Position numbers and translations under genes: made by a program
The notes under the pieces: model-generated
What the model was told of the DNA's origin: nothing
The model's database searches: none
Seen by the model: the letters and a program-made list of their open reading frames with translations, nothing else
NCBI GenBank assembly: GCA_000471045.1
Contig: KI301992.1
Coordinates: forward strand, 2,595,452 to 2,659,451
Direction: 5' to 3'
Length of the DNA stretch: 64,000 nt
DNA from: an actinobacterium LLX17
GTDB lineage: Bacteria > Actinomycetota > Actinomycetes > Propionibacteriales > Nocardioidaceae
Part shown: piece after piece, positions 32,786 to 41,987 of the stretch
Numbering within the stretch: the stretch's first letter is position 1
Layout of the letters: each line of letters opens with the position of its first letter

Positions 32786-33259
32786 ATGTCCCTTCTCACC
32801 ACGTCTCGCCCGAACGTCGCGCGCACCCTGCTCGCCGCCTTCGTCCTCCTCCTTGCCGGGGCCGTCGTGGCACCGGTTCCCGCGCAGGCGACGACGTCGT
32901 CGACCTGCCCGGCCGGCTACCTCTGTCTCTACTACAACTCCGGCTTCACCGGCGCCCGCGCCGACCTGGTCTTCAGTGATGCGGCCCTCAGCAACGAGGC
33001 CTTCAACGACGGACCGAGGGGCCGCGCAGGCTGGGGCCAGACGGTCGGCAACGACTCGGCGTCGCTGTGGAACCGCACCGGCACCACGGTGCGGCTGTAC
33101 AACTGGCAGGGGTGCACCAGCCGCGCCGGCAACCCGACCTTCTCGGTCGTCCCCGGCGGGAAGGTCAACCTCGGTGACATCGGCTGGAAGAACAAGATCT
33201 CGTCGCTGTACATCGAGGGCCGCGGGGGTTGTGTCCCCTACAGCCAGGCCCACCTCTGA
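32786..33259 (+). CDS. Secreted peptidase inhibitor family I36-like protein
   Basis: The start is ATG at 32786 (MSLLTTSRPNVARTLLAAFV), six bases after AGGAG. The product is 157 residues with a Sec signal peptide (cleavage after about residue 36, AQATTSS). The mature domain CPAGYLCLYYNSGFTGARAD...WKNKISSLYIEGRGGC has the beta/gamma-crystallin-like pattern of family I36 inhibitors (SMI type) common in Streptomyces relatives. It may inhibit a metallopeptidase outside the cell, by family analogy. Confidence 0.82.
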   Translation: MSLLTTSRPNVARTLLAAFVLLLAGAVVAPVPAQATTSSTCPAGYLCLYYNSGFTGARADLVFSDAALSNEAFNDGPRGRAGWGQTVGNDSASLWNRTGTTVRLYNWQGCTSRAGNPTFSVVPGGKVNLGDIGWKNKISSLYIEGRGGCVPYSQAHL

Positions 33260-33278
33260 CCCTGCTGGCCGGGCAGAC

Positions 33279-34223
<945 letters not shown>

Positions 34224-34314
34224 GCGGCGAATCTACTGCTCGACAACGGCGGGCCGACGGCGTTCCCTTGCAGGACGGGCACGACAACGCCACACACCCC
34301 CCGGAGGACAGCGC

Positions 34315-34881
34315 ATGAGAGAGCGCAGCGAACGAACCATGAGCACCAACCCCACCGGACACCACGCCCGCCGCGACGACCGTGACGCCCTCAGCTGGGA
34401 GCGCACCTTTCGTGCCCCCATCGACGACGTCTGGGCCGCGATCACCGAGTCCGACCGCCTCGCCCGCTGGATCGGCACCTGGACCGGCAACCCCGCCGAC
34501 GGCTTCGTCACCTTCAGGATGACCGCCGAGGGCGAGGACGTGCCGGAGTCGCGCTACGACATCCGCGCCTGCGAACCGCCGCACCTGCTGAAGGTCGACG
34601 CCGTCGACGACTTCGGCGCCTGGCACCTGACGCTCGAGCTCACCGAGGCCGACGGCGTCACGACGCTGACGATGTCGCAGGTCATCGACGACGTCGCCAT
34701 GATCGAGAACACCGGCCCGGGGTGGGACTACTACCTCGACCGCCTCGTCGCGGCCGAGACCGGCGGCGCCGCGGGCGCCGTCGACTGGGACGACTACTAC
34801 CCGGCCTTGCGTGGCCACTACGTCGCGATCGCCGAGACCCTGCAGCCGGGGATCGGCGAGACCCTCGACTCATCGGAGTGA
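34315..34881 (+). CDS. SRPBCC (AHSA1-like) domain protein
   Basis: I choose ATG at 34315 (MRERSERTMSTNPTGHHARR), seven bases after GGAGG; ATG 34339 is the alternative. The product is 188 residues. The START-like pattern (WERTFRAPIDDVWAAITESDRLARWIGTWTG...CEPPHLLKVDAVDDFGAWHLTLELTEADGVTTLTMSQ) is that of the SRPBCC/AHSA1 family, a hydrophobic ligand-binding cavity fold. Ligand unknown. It may be co-transcribed with the SDR 31 bp on. Confidence 0.85.
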   Translation: MRERSERTMSTNPTGHHARRDDRDALSWERTFRAPIDDVWAAITESDRLARWIGTWTGNPADGFVTFRMTAEGEDVPESRYDIRACEPPHLLKVDAVDDFGAWHLTLELTEADGVTTLTMSQVIDDVAMIENTGPGWDYYLDRLVAAETGGAAGAVDWDDYYPALRGHYVAIAETLQPGIGETLDSSE

Positions 34882-34890
34882 CTATTTCAG

Positions 34891-34912
34891 ATACCGTCGG
34901 TATGTTGACGGG
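34891..34912 (+). promoter_or_regulatory. Palindromic operator and leaderless promoter of SDR gene
   Basis: ATACCGTCGGTAT (34891-34903) is a perfect 13-bp palindrome around T. The -10-like TATGTT (34901-34906) overlaps it and is six bases from the ATG at 34913. TetR-type regulators favour such sites. The regulator is not identified. Confidence 0.6.
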
Positions 34913-35800
34913 ATGACGAAGCGATTCGACGGCAAGGTGGCCCTGATCACCGGCGCAGCACGAGGCATCGGAGCCGGCGTCGCCCGGGCCTACGTGGCCC
35001 GCGGTGGCAAGGTCGCCCTCCTGGGGCTGGAGCCGGACCTGCTGAAGCTGCTCTCCGACGAGCTCGGCGAGTCCGCCGAGTGGTGGGAGGCCGACGCCCG
35101 TGACGGCGAGGCCATGACGGCCGGCATCAATGCCGCCGCCGCCCACTTCGGTCGCATCGACCACGTGCTGGCCAACGCCGGCATCGCCTCGTACGGCACC
35201 GTCCGCCAGATCGACGAGGCCTCCTTCGAGCGTGTCATCGACATCAACATCACCGGCGTCTTCCGCACGCTGCACCCCGCCATCCCCCACCTGGTCGAGA
35301 CGAAGGGACACGCCCTCGTGGTCGCCTCGCTCGCCTCGTTCGGCAACCTCGCCGGGCTCGCCTCGTACAACGCGTCGAAGGCCGGCGCCGAGTCGCTCGC
35401 GCTCGTGACCAACCAGGAGGTCAACCACCTGGGCGTCCGCGTCGGCGTGGTGCACCCCGGCTGGATCGACACCGACATCGTGCGCGGCGCCGAGGACGAC
35501 CTGCCGACCTTCCGCGCGATCCGCAAGAAGCTGCCGTACCCCGCCAACTCCACGACCGACCTCGACGAGTGCGTCGAGGCGATCATCCGCGGGTTCGCCA
35601 AGCGCAAGACCCGCGTCTACGTGCCGCGCGGCGTGATCGTGGCGAACTGGACGAAGTCCTTCGTCAACTCGCCGGTCGGCGCGGCCATCGTGCTGCGCAT
35701 CGCGAAGAAGCACGTGCCCGACCTCGAGCGCGAGGTGGCCGCCCTCGGTCGTTTCCAGCACGCCCACGTGCCGCTCACCGAGGCCAAGCCGCCGGAGTAG
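34913..35800 (+). CDS. Short-chain dehydrogenase/reductase
   Basis: The product is 295 residues, starting MTKRFDGKVALITGAARGIG. The NAD(P) motif TGAARGIG, the NAG motif (LANAGIASYG) and the catalytic set S-Y-K (VASLASFGNLAGLASYNASK) are complete. The C-terminal extension (about 230-295) is as in membrane-lipid or steroid-related SDRs of actinobacteria. An oxidoreductase of a hydroxylated lipid or alcohol is likely. The ATG out of frame at 34902 is inside the operator. It is convergent with the ACT protein gene across a 69-bp palindrome. Confidence 0.88.
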   Translation: MTKRFDGKVALITGAARGIGAGVARAYVARGGKVALLGLEPDLLKLLSDELGESAEWWEADARDGEAMTAGINAAAAHFGRIDHVLANAGIASYGTVRQIDEASFERVIDINITGVFRTLHPAIPHLVETKGHALVVASLASFGNLAGLASYNASKAGAESLALVTNQEVNHLGVRVGVVHPGWIDTDIVRGAEDDLPTFRAIRKKLPYPANSTTDLDECVEAIIRGFAKRKTRVYVPRGVIVANWTKSFVNSPVGAAIVLRIAKKHVPDLEREVAALGRFQHAHVPLTEAKPPE

Positions 35801-35813
35801 TCACCCGCCCAGT

Positions 35814-35882
35814 CCCCAAGCTTTGAAGCCTTGCGTCACGGTTTCGCGTCGAATCCGTGACACAACGCTTCAAAACTTGGGG
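35814..35882. repeat. 69-bp near-perfect palindrome between convergent genes
   Basis: Arms 35814-35846 and 35850-35882 match at 29 of 33 positions around a 3-base centre. It starts CCCCAAG and ends CTTGGGG. It lies 14 bp after the SDR stop and 17 bp before the ACT-protein stop. Transcribed either way it forms one long hairpin. Confidence 0.85.
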
Positions 35883-35899
35883 CAGGTGACGGGTCGAGG

Positions 35900-36544
35900 T
35901 CAGACTGACTGGACGCTCGCGGCCAAGGAGACCATGTGGCCGAGGCGGGCGACCTCCGAGGCCAGGAACGCCGGACCACCGTGACGCCCCACCACCACGA
36001 CGAAGGCTCCGCCGTTGCGGTCCTTCGCCGGTGACGCCGCCAGCACGGTGGACTCCCACTCCGGCACATCGGGCAGGACCGTGGCTGTCGTGACGTCGAG
36101 CCAGTCGGTCGACGCCGGCACCAGCTGAGGAGCAGTCGGCGACCCGTGCGACGCCTCGATGCCGTCATCGCCGACGCGCACCGCCAGCGCCCAGTCGACG
36201 CGGAACGTCTCGGGCATGACCTCGACCAACCGCTCGAGGGCACGCTTCGGCTCCTGCGAGAACGCCTCGACGGCCTCGAGGTCCATGCTGAGGTTGACGC
36301 CGGCGTTGTAGCGCGAGATCCAGTGCACCCGCACGCCCTCGAGCGCGTGGCACGCGGTGATCAGCGCGTCCGGCATGACGGTCGGCGGAAGCTCGAGCAG
36401 CACGTCATCGAGCGCGACCCCGTCGGCGCGGTGCTCGACGATCTCGATGGCCTCGATGTCGGCCCCCGCCGAACCCAGCGCGGTGGCCAGAGCGCCCAAC
36501 GAGCCGGGGACGTCGGGCAGCTCCACACGGAGCAGGAATGCCAT
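35900..36544 (-). CDS. ACT-domain protein
   Basis: The start is ATG at 36544 (MAFLLRVELPDVPGSLGALA); upstream frame is shadow. The product is 214 residues. An N-terminal ACT domain (LPDVPGSLGALATALGSAGADIEAIEIVEHRADGVALDDVLLELP, about residues 1-55) is followed by a longer region without recognised motif. ACT domains bind amino acids and regulate enzymes; here it appears stand-alone, as in many actinobacterial conserved proteins. Function otherwise unknown. Confidence 0.82.
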   Translation of the reverse strand: MAFLLRVELPDVPGSLGALATALGSAGADIEAIEIVEHRADGVALDDVLLELPPTVMPDALITACHALEGVRVHWISRYNAGVNLSMDLEAVEAFSQEPKRALERLVEVMPETFRVDWALAVRVGDDGIEASHGSPTAPQLVPASTDWLDVTTATVLPDVPEWESTVLAASPAKDRNGGAFVVVVGRHGGPAFLASEVARLGHMVSLAASVQSV

Positions 36545-36599
36545 GTGCTCATTGTCACTGGCGCTCGTTTCGACCGTGTGACGCGGGTAGCGTGGCGAG

Positions 36600-36974
36600 G
36601 TGAATCCCGCCTCCGTCCGCCCAACCGCAGTCCGCACAGTGTTCCGCGCCGTGGCCCTCGCCGAGGCCCTCTCCTGGCTCGGCCTGCTGATCGCCATGTT
36701 CTTCAAGTGGATCGTGCAGGACGACCCGCACACCGGGCTCGAGGGCGGTGTGCCGATCATGGGCCCCATCCACGGCGCGGTGTTCGTGGCCTTCGTCGGA
36801 CTCTGCTTCGTCGCGTGGCGCACGTTCGAGTGGAAGCTCACGACGCTGGTGCTCGCGCTCGCCTCGTCCATCCCCCCGTTCGCGACGATCTGGTTCGAGC
36901 GCCGGGCCGAGCGCGCCGGCCACCTCACGACTCCGGACAGCAGCGCTGCTTCCCCCGCGACAAACGCGCGTTAA
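36600..36974 (+). CDS. DUF3817 membrane protein
   Basis: The start is GTG at 36600 (read M-NPASVRPTAVRTVFRAVAL), six bases after TAGCGT, so the transcript is probably leaderless. The product is 124 residues. Helices at about 15-37 (ALAEALSWLGLLIAMFFKWI), 52-72 and 78-98 match DUF3817, a small integral membrane family. The motif AEALSWLGLLIAMFFK is conserved. Role unknown. Confidence 0.85.
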   Translation: MNPASVRPTAVRTVFRAVALAEALSWLGLLIAMFFKWIVQDDPHTGLEGGVPIMGPIHGAVFVAFVGLCFVAWRTFEWKLTTLVLALASSIPPFATIWFERRAERAGHLTTPDSSAASPATNAR

Positions 36975-36985
36975 CGCAGCGTCAT

Positions 36986-38251
36986 TCAGCGCAGGGGGTC
37001 GAAGGCCTTCAGCAGCGGATCGGACTGGCCCCGAACGATCTGCGCGGCCAGCAGCTGGCCGGTGAGCGGACCGAGCGCCACGCCCCACATGCCGTGACCG
37101 CCGGCCACGTGGACCCCAGGGGTCTTCGTGGCGCCGACCAGCGGCAGCCCGTCGGCCGTGCACGGCCGCGACCCGACCCACTCGCCCTGGCGCGCGTCCC
37201 AGTCGACGTCACGCAGCAGGGGCTTCGTGGCGTCGACGATGGCTCGCACACGTCGCGGGTCCAGCCGGTCCTCCGGCTTGCGGAACTCCATCATCCCGGC
37301 GACGCGGAAGCGGTCCTCCGCACCGGAAGCGCCGAGCGGGGTGCAGGCGACGCGCTGCGCCGGGAAGTACACGGGCCCCCGCGGCTGCTGCTTCGGGAGC
37401 ACCGAGAAGGAATAGCCGCGACCGGCCTGCACGATCCGCCGCACGCCGTGCGGCCGCGCCAGGTGGTCGAACCACGCTCCGGTCGCGATGACGACGGCGT
37501 CGGCCGTGAGCGTCTCGTGCTCCAGCTGCACCTGCACCTCGCTGCCGACACGCGCGACCTCGGTGGCCCGCCCGATCCGCACGCTCCCGCCGCGCGCCTC
37601 GACGGCCGCACCGAGCGAGTGGACGAAGCGCCCGGGATCGATGAAACGTTGGCCGTGCAGCCGCAGACCGCTCGTGACGGCGTCGCCCAGACCGGGTTCG
37701 AGGTCGTGCACCGCGGCGGTGTCGAGGAGGTCGTAGTCGGTGAGTCCGCCCAGCGCGGCGACGTTCTCGAACTCGTGCAGCAGGACGTCGCGATCGGCGT
37801 CGTCGACGAAGGCCGCGATGAACGGGTCGGCGCGCTTGGTCGGCTCGTCGATGCGCAGCTCGTCGAACGCCGGCAGCGCCCGGCGGTTCGCCTCGACGAA
37901 CACCGCCGTCGCCTCACGCCAGCGGCCGGGCGTGCAGTGCCGCGTGAATGCGGCCAGCCAGCGCAGCAGGCGCGGACTGGCGGTGGGCGGCACGTAGACC
38001 GGCGACGACGGCCGCAGCGCCGCCAGGACGCCCGTCCCGAGGATCGCGGGGTCCGGCAGCGGCAGCGTGAGCGCGGGCGCCAGCCATCCGGCGTTGCCCC
38101 ACGACGACCCCGCGGCCACACCCTCGCGGTCGACGACCGTGACGTGCACGCCCTCGCGCTGCAGGAACCACGCCGTCGTCAGCCCGACCATCCCGGCTCC
38201 CACCACGATGACCTCGCGTACGGGCTCGTGCTGGGATCGTGAGTCCGTCAT
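36986..38251 (-). CDS. dadA: FAD-dependent D-amino-acid dehydrogenase-like protein
   Basis: The start is ATG at 38251 (MTDSRSQHEPVREVIVVGAG). The product is 421 residues. The FAD dinucleotide motif VVGAGMVGLTTAWFLQREG, the GSSWGNAGWLAP segment and the C-terminal GVHVAGGHGMWGVALGPLTG match DadA/DAO-type amino-acid dehydrogenases. It would oxidise D-amino acids to keto acids at the membrane, passing electrons to quinone. The next gene on the plus strand is divergent. Symbol is by family; substrate unproven. Confidence 0.88.
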   Translation of the reverse strand: MTDSRSQHEPVREVIVVGAGMVGLTTAWFLQREGVHVTVVDREGVAAGSSWGNAGWLAPALTLPLPDPAILGTGVLAALRPSSPVYVPPTASPRLLRWLAAFTRHCTPGRWREATAVFVEANRRALPAFDELRIDEPTKRADPFIAAFVDDADRDVLLHEFENVAALGGLTDYDLLDTAAVHDLEPGLGDAVTSGLRLHGQRFIDPGRFVHSLGAAVEARGGSVRIGRATEVARVGSEVQVQLEHETLTADAVVIATGAWFDHLARPHGVRRIVQAGRGYSFSVLPKQQPRGPVYFPAQRVACTPLGASGAEDRFRVAGMMEFRKPEDRLDPRRVRAIVDATKPLLRDVDWDARQGEWVGSRPCTADGLPLVGATKTPGVHVAGGHGMWGVALGPLTGQLLAAQIVRGQSDPLLKAFDPLR

Positions 38252-38378
38252 GACGCCTCCTGCCCTTGAGGCTAGCCCGAGGCACGTGCACGGGCCCGGC
38301 GGCCCTGACGGGGCTCGCACTGCCATCCGAGGGAGCCGCCGGTAGTGTCGAAGAACGACCCCCACGAGGAGGAGTTCC

Positions 38379-38852
38379 ATGCCGTTCCGCAAGAAGAAGC
38401 CCACCGCGCGCAAGACGCTCGAGACCACGGCCGCAGGTCTGGCGACGACCGTTGCCGCCAAGGCGCCGCAGGTCCGTGACCAGGTCGTGACCAAGCTGCA
38501 CGAGGGTGCCGACGAGGCGCGCAACCGCTGGCCCGACATCCGTGACGAGCTCGTCGAGCGCCGCGACCAGCTGGTCGAGCGTCTGCCTGACGACGTCTCC
38601 GACCGTCTGCCCGAGTCCGCCAAGCCCAAGAAGAAGTCGAAGCTGCGCAAGGTCGCGCTGATCGGCCTCGCCGCGGCTCTGGGCGGCGTCGCCTACTCGC
38701 GCGTGAAGAACGCCGCCAACAGCTCGCCGGCGCCGTACACGCCGCCGTCGACGAAGCCGGCCCCCGACCTCACCAAGTCGTCGGAGCCGACCCAGATGCC
38801 CGACAGCGTCCGGGACCTCGCCGACGACTCGGCGCCCGACACCGTCAAGTAA
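38379..38852 (+). CDS. Conserved small protein with one membrane segment
   Basis: This 157-residue protein starts MPFRKKKPTARKTLETTAAG, with AGGAGG-like sequence upstream. A charged N-terminal helix region (about 1-85, AEARNR...VERRDQLVERLPDDVSDRLPES) precedes a short hydrophobic helix (about 92-106, VALIGLAAALGGVAYS) and an acidic, Pro-rich tail. Looks like an actinobacterial envelope-associated protein of unknown role. Its own strong terminator follows. Confidence 0.75.
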   Translation: MPFRKKKPTARKTLETTAAGLATTVAAKAPQVRDQVVTKLHEGADEARNRWPDIRDELVERRDQLVERLPDDVSDRLPESAKPKKKSKLRKVALIGLAAALGGVAYSRVKNAANSSPAPYTPPSTKPAPDLTKSSEPTQMPDSVRDLADDSAPDTVK

Positions 38853-38869
38853 GCAGCACCGCACCACCC

Positions 38870-38904
38870 GAAGGAGCCCCGAGCGAGATGCTCGGGGCTC
38901 CTTC
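38870..38904 (+). terminator. Intrinsic terminator
   Basis: A perfect 15-bp stem, GAAGGAGCCCCGAGC (38870-38884) with GCTCGGGGCTCCTTC (38890-38904), 5-nt loop GAGAT, 17 bp after the stop of the small protein gene. It also lies just before the PepSY gene stop, so it may serve both convergent transcripts. Confidence 0.9.
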
Positions 38905-38921
38905 GTGCGTGCGGGCGACCG

Positions 38922-39731
38922 TCAGTCGTCGTCCCCACCCCGGTCGTCGTGGCCGTTCCCTCGGCCCGGGCCCTTGTCCTTGTCGTGACCGTGGCCCTGT
39001 CCGTTGCCGGGGCCCGGCCGGTCGTCCTCGTCGCGATCGGTGATGACGTAGGAACCGTCCAGCTCCAGCTCGACGACGCTGCCGTCGGGGGTGCGCACGT
39101 CGACCTCGAAGCGTCCGCCGTCGTCGTCGCCGTCGGTCTCGATCTGCACGACCCGACCGGTGGCGTCTGCGGCCACCGCGTCGACGAGGGCCTGCACGAC
39201 CTCCCGAGTCAGCTCGGCGCCGTCGGCCCCATCGTCATCACCATCGTCGTCCTGCTCGGTGACGCGGGCTCCGGAGCCGTCGACCAGCACCTTCGTCTCG
39301 CGACCCGAGGCGTCCTGCAGCTCGACCCGCCAGATGCCGGGCGATCGCTCCTCGATGCCCACCGGCACACCGTCCACGACACCGCGAGCGGACTCGATCG
39401 CGGTCATCATGCCGTCGACGTCCGAGGCTTCGTCGCCCGAGACGGTCGGCTGCGACCCTCCGGCACCGGGCATCGGTCCGCCCGACACGAACGTGCCCCG
39501 CTGCTCGCTGTCGTCGTCACCGACCACACCGACCGCGATGGCGGCACCGAGCCCGCCGGCCAGCAACAGGCCGCCGACCGCGGCGGCGGCCAACAGCGCC
39601 GTGCGCGGCACGCGCCGACGGTTCTCGCTGGGCGCGGCCCCGGCGGCTTCAGTCTCGGTGGGTGCGGGCGCCGGCAACGGCGTGGTGGGGTGGTCGTCGG
39701 ACGCAGGAGGCGTCGGCTTGTCGTCGTTCAT
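38922..39731 (-). CDS. PepSY-type membrane-anchored protein with Asp/Gly/His tail
   Basis: The start is ATG at 39731 (MNDDKPTPPASDDHPTTPLP). The product is 269 residues. A Pro-rich cytoplasmic N-terminus leads to one transmembrane helix at about 45-70. PepSY-like repeats then follow (ESARGVVDGVPVGIEERSPGIWRVELQDASGRETKVLVDG and VDAVAADATGRVVQIETD). The last ~32 residues are extremely rich in Gly, Asp and His (GNGQGHGHDKDKGPGRGNGH), a candidate cation-binding tail. It is downstream of a two-component pair and probably a target of it. Confidence 0.82.
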   Translation of the reverse strand: MNDDKPTPPASDDHPTTPLPAPAPTETEAAGAAPSENRRRVPRTALLAAAAVGGLLLAGGLGAAIAVGVVGDDDSEQRGTFVSGGPMPGAGGSQPTVSGDEASDVDGMMTAIESARGVVDGVPVGIEERSPGIWRVELQDASGRETKVLVDGSGARVTEQDDDGDDDGADGAELTREVVQALVDAVAADATGRVVQIETDGDDDGGRFEVDVRTPDGSVVELELDGSYVITDRDEDDRPGPGNGQGHGHDKDKGPGRGNGHDDRGGDDD

Positions 39732-39787
39732 GGCTCCAGCCTCCCGGTTCGGTGCTGAAGGGACGCTGAACCTCCCTGAAGTCGTCT

Positions 39788-41122
39788 TCAGGCGACGGGG
39801 AGGCGCACCGTGAAGCGGGCTCCACCCGCCGGCGACTCGTCGACGAGGATCGTGCCACCGGACCGCGCCACGACCGCCGCGACGATCGCCAGTCCGAGCC
39901 CCGACCCTCCTTCGTCCCGGGCCCGAGCGTCGTCGAGCCGCACGAACCGTTCGAGGACCCTCCGACGGTCCGCCGCCGGGATGCCGGGTCCGTCGTCGAC
40001 GACGACGAGCCAGGCCCACCCCGGCTCCTGCCCGGTGGCGACACCCACCTCCGTGCGGGCGTGCCGGACGGCGTTCGCCACCAGGTTGCGGACCACACGG
40101 GCCAGCAGCCGGGCGTCCCCTCGCACGCGGACCGGGGCGATGCCACGACCGTCGACCTCCACCCCCGAGGAACCCATGGCGCGGAAGCGGCCCACCTCTG
40201 TCAGGGCCAGGTCGTCGAGGTCGACCTCCGCCGCGCCCGCCGGCCCCATCTCGTCGAGCGTGGCCAGCACGAGCAGGTCGTCGACGAGCAGCCGCAGCCG
40301 TTCGCCCTCCTCGATCACCACGCGAGCGAGCTCGTCGAGGTCGACGCTGCCGGGGTGCGTGGTCGCGAGCTCGGCGTGCTGGCGGATCGTGGCCAGCGGC
40401 GACCTCAGCTCGTGCGACGCGTCGGAGACGAACTGACGCTGTGCGCGGCTCCCGGACTCCAGCCGGTCGAGCAGCCGGTTCATCGTCTCGGCCAGCTCGG
40501 CGATCTCGTCGCCGGTCGGCGGCACGTCGAGGCGGCGGTCCAGCTGGGTCCCGCTGATGGCGTCCACCTCGGCACGCACCCGGGCCACCGGCCGCAGGGC
40601 ACGACCCGTGATGCGCCAGGTGGCGACCGCGACCACCAGCACCACCAGCAGCGCGACGTTGAGGAGCAACCAGAGTGCCGTGGTCCGGGTCTCCTGCTCG
40701 TCGTCGGTCTCGTGCGCCAGCCGCAGCTCGAGCTCGGTGCCGGGGATGGCCCGGCGCACCACGTGGACGCGGTCGTCGCCCAGCGTCGTGCGTCCGGTGG
40801 CACCGCCGAGGTCGATGTTCGCGGCGTCCTCGCCCGCCGCCACCACCCGCCCCTCGCGATCGACCACCTGCACGAGGTCGTCGCCCGAGAGCACGGTGAT
40901 CACGGCGGGCCCGTCGGCGGCCACCCGGTCGACGAGCTGCTCGGCGTTGGCCTCGGCGACCTGCCGGTCCCGCTCGTGGATCGACCATCGCAGCGCCACG
41001 GCGAAGGCCACCACGCCGAGCACCAGCGCCACCGCCACGGCCAGCGCCGCGGCCGCGGTGGCTCGGGCCCGCACCGTGCGCCACGGAGCGTGCCGCCGGC
41101 CACGGGACCGGTCACTGACCAT
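39788..41122 (-). CDS. Sensor histidine kinase
   Basis: The start is ATG at 41122 (MVSDRSRGRRHAPWRTVRAR), overlapping the regulator gene by 11 nt; longer frame is shadow. The product is 444 residues: helix at about 22-45, periplasmic sensor of about 105 residues, helix at about 150-172, HAMP (RITGRALRPVARVRAEVDAISG), H-box SDASHELRSPLATI, then N, G1 and G2 boxes (NLVANAVRH, DDGPGIPAADRR, GGSGLGLAIV). It phosphorylates the adjacent OmpR-type regulator. Confidence 0.93.
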   Translation of the reverse strand: MVSDRSRGRRHAPWRTVRARATAAAALAVAVALVLGVVAFAVALRWSIHERDRQVAEANAEQLVDRVAADGPAVITVLSGDDLVQVVDREGRVVAAGEDAANIDLGGATGRTTLGDDRVHVVRRAIPGTELELRLAHETDDEQETRTTALWLLLNVALLVVLVVAVATWRITGRALRPVARVRAEVDAISGTQLDRRLDVPPTGDEIAELAETMNRLLDRLESGSRAQRQFVSDASHELRSPLATIRQHAELATTHPGSVDLDELARVVIEEGERLRLLVDDLLVLATLDEMGPAGAAEVDLDDLALTEVGRFRAMGSSGVEVDGRGIAPVRVRGDARLLARVVRNLVANAVRHARTEVGVATGQEPGWAWLVVVDDGPGIPAADRRRVLERFVRLDDARARDEGGSGLGLAIVAAVVARSGGTILVDESPAGGARFTVRLPVA

Positions 41123-41789
41123 CGTTCCTCCACCGGTACCCCGCGCCGCGCACGGTCTCGAGGCTCGCGCGCCCGAACGGGCGGTCGAGCTTGCGGCGCA
41201 GGTGACCGACGTAGACCTCCACGATGTTGGGATCACCCTCGAAGGCGTCGTCCCACACGTTCGCCAGCACGTCGAGCTTGGAGACGACCTCACCCCGGCG
41301 GCGCACGAGGAACTCCAGCACCGAGAACTCTCGGGCGGTCAGCTCGACCGGCGTTCCCCCACGGGTCACCGACCGCGCGCCCGGGTCGAGCCGCAGGTCG
41401 TCGACCTCGATCACGACCGGACGCTCGGGGGTGCCGCGCCGGACGAGGGCCCGGAGCCGCGCGACCAGGACGGCGAACGAGAAGGGCTTGGTCAGGTAGT
41501 CGTCGGCACCGGAGTCCAGGGCCTCCACCTGGTCCCACTCGCCGTCGCGCGCGGTGAGCATGAGGACCGGCGTCCACACCTGTCTCTCCCGCAGCGCGGT
41601 GACGACCTTCCAGCCGCTCAGGCCCGGCATCATCAGGTCGAGCACGATCACGTCGTACGGATTCTCGGTGGCGAACCAGAGTCCGTCCACGCCGTCGTGC
41701 GCCACGTCGACGGCGAATCCCTCGGCCTCGAGCCCCCGGCGCAGGCCGTCGGCGAGCCGCACCTCGTCGTCGACCACCAGGATGCGCAC
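41112..41789 (-). CDS. OmpR-family response regulator
   Basis: This 225-residue protein starts MRILVVDDEVRLADGLRRGL. Receiver domain (about 1-115) with DD at 7-8, phospho-acceptor Asp in IVLDLMMPG, and the conserved Thr/Lys (MLTARD, TKPFSF). A winged-helix output domain follows (VELTAREFSVLEFLVRRRGEVVSKLDVLANVW...NIVEVYVGHLRRKLDRPFG). First gene of the RR-HK-PepSY unit. Confidence 0.95.
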   Translation of the reverse strand: MRILVVDDEVRLADGLRRGLEAEGFAVDVAHDGVDGLWFATENPYDVIVLDLMMPGLSGWKVVTALRERQVWTPVLMLTARDGEWDQVEALDSGADDYLTKPFSFAVLVARLRALVRRGTPERPVVIEVDDLRLDPGARSVTRGGTPVELTAREFSVLEFLVRRRGEVVSKLDVLANVWDDAFEGDPNIVEVYVGHLRRKLDRPFGRASLETVRGAGYRWRNDGQ

Positions 41790-41843
41790 GGCCTCAGTAT
41801 GGGTCGCGCGACCTGAAGCGTCGCTGAAGCAGCTCTGGGCGGC

Positions 41844-41960
41844 TCAGTGACCGGGGCAGCGGTCCTCGGCGGGGACGCCCGCGAGCGCCTCCTCGACGTG
41901 ATCGCCGCAGCCCACCCACGTGGCGCGGCCGCACTGGTGGCACGTCACTTTCTGGCACAT
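41844..41960 (-). CDS. 38-residue zinc-ribbon-like small protein
   Basis: ATG at 41960 follows GGAGGTTCC, an excellent Shine-Dalgarno. The peptide MCQKVTCHQCGRATWVGCGD continues with HVEEALAGVPAEDRCPGH and stop at 41844. Cys residues at CHQC and CGDH plus C-terminal CPGH give two potential metal ligand pairs. The same small Cys/His protein pattern is widespread in actinobacteria by my recollection. It is too short for default gene finders. Function unknown. Confidence 0.8.
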   Translation of the reverse strand: MCQKVTCHQCGRATWVGCGDHVEEALAGVPAEDRCPGH

Positions 41961-41987
41961 GGAACCTCCTCGGTCTCGCCGACGAGC

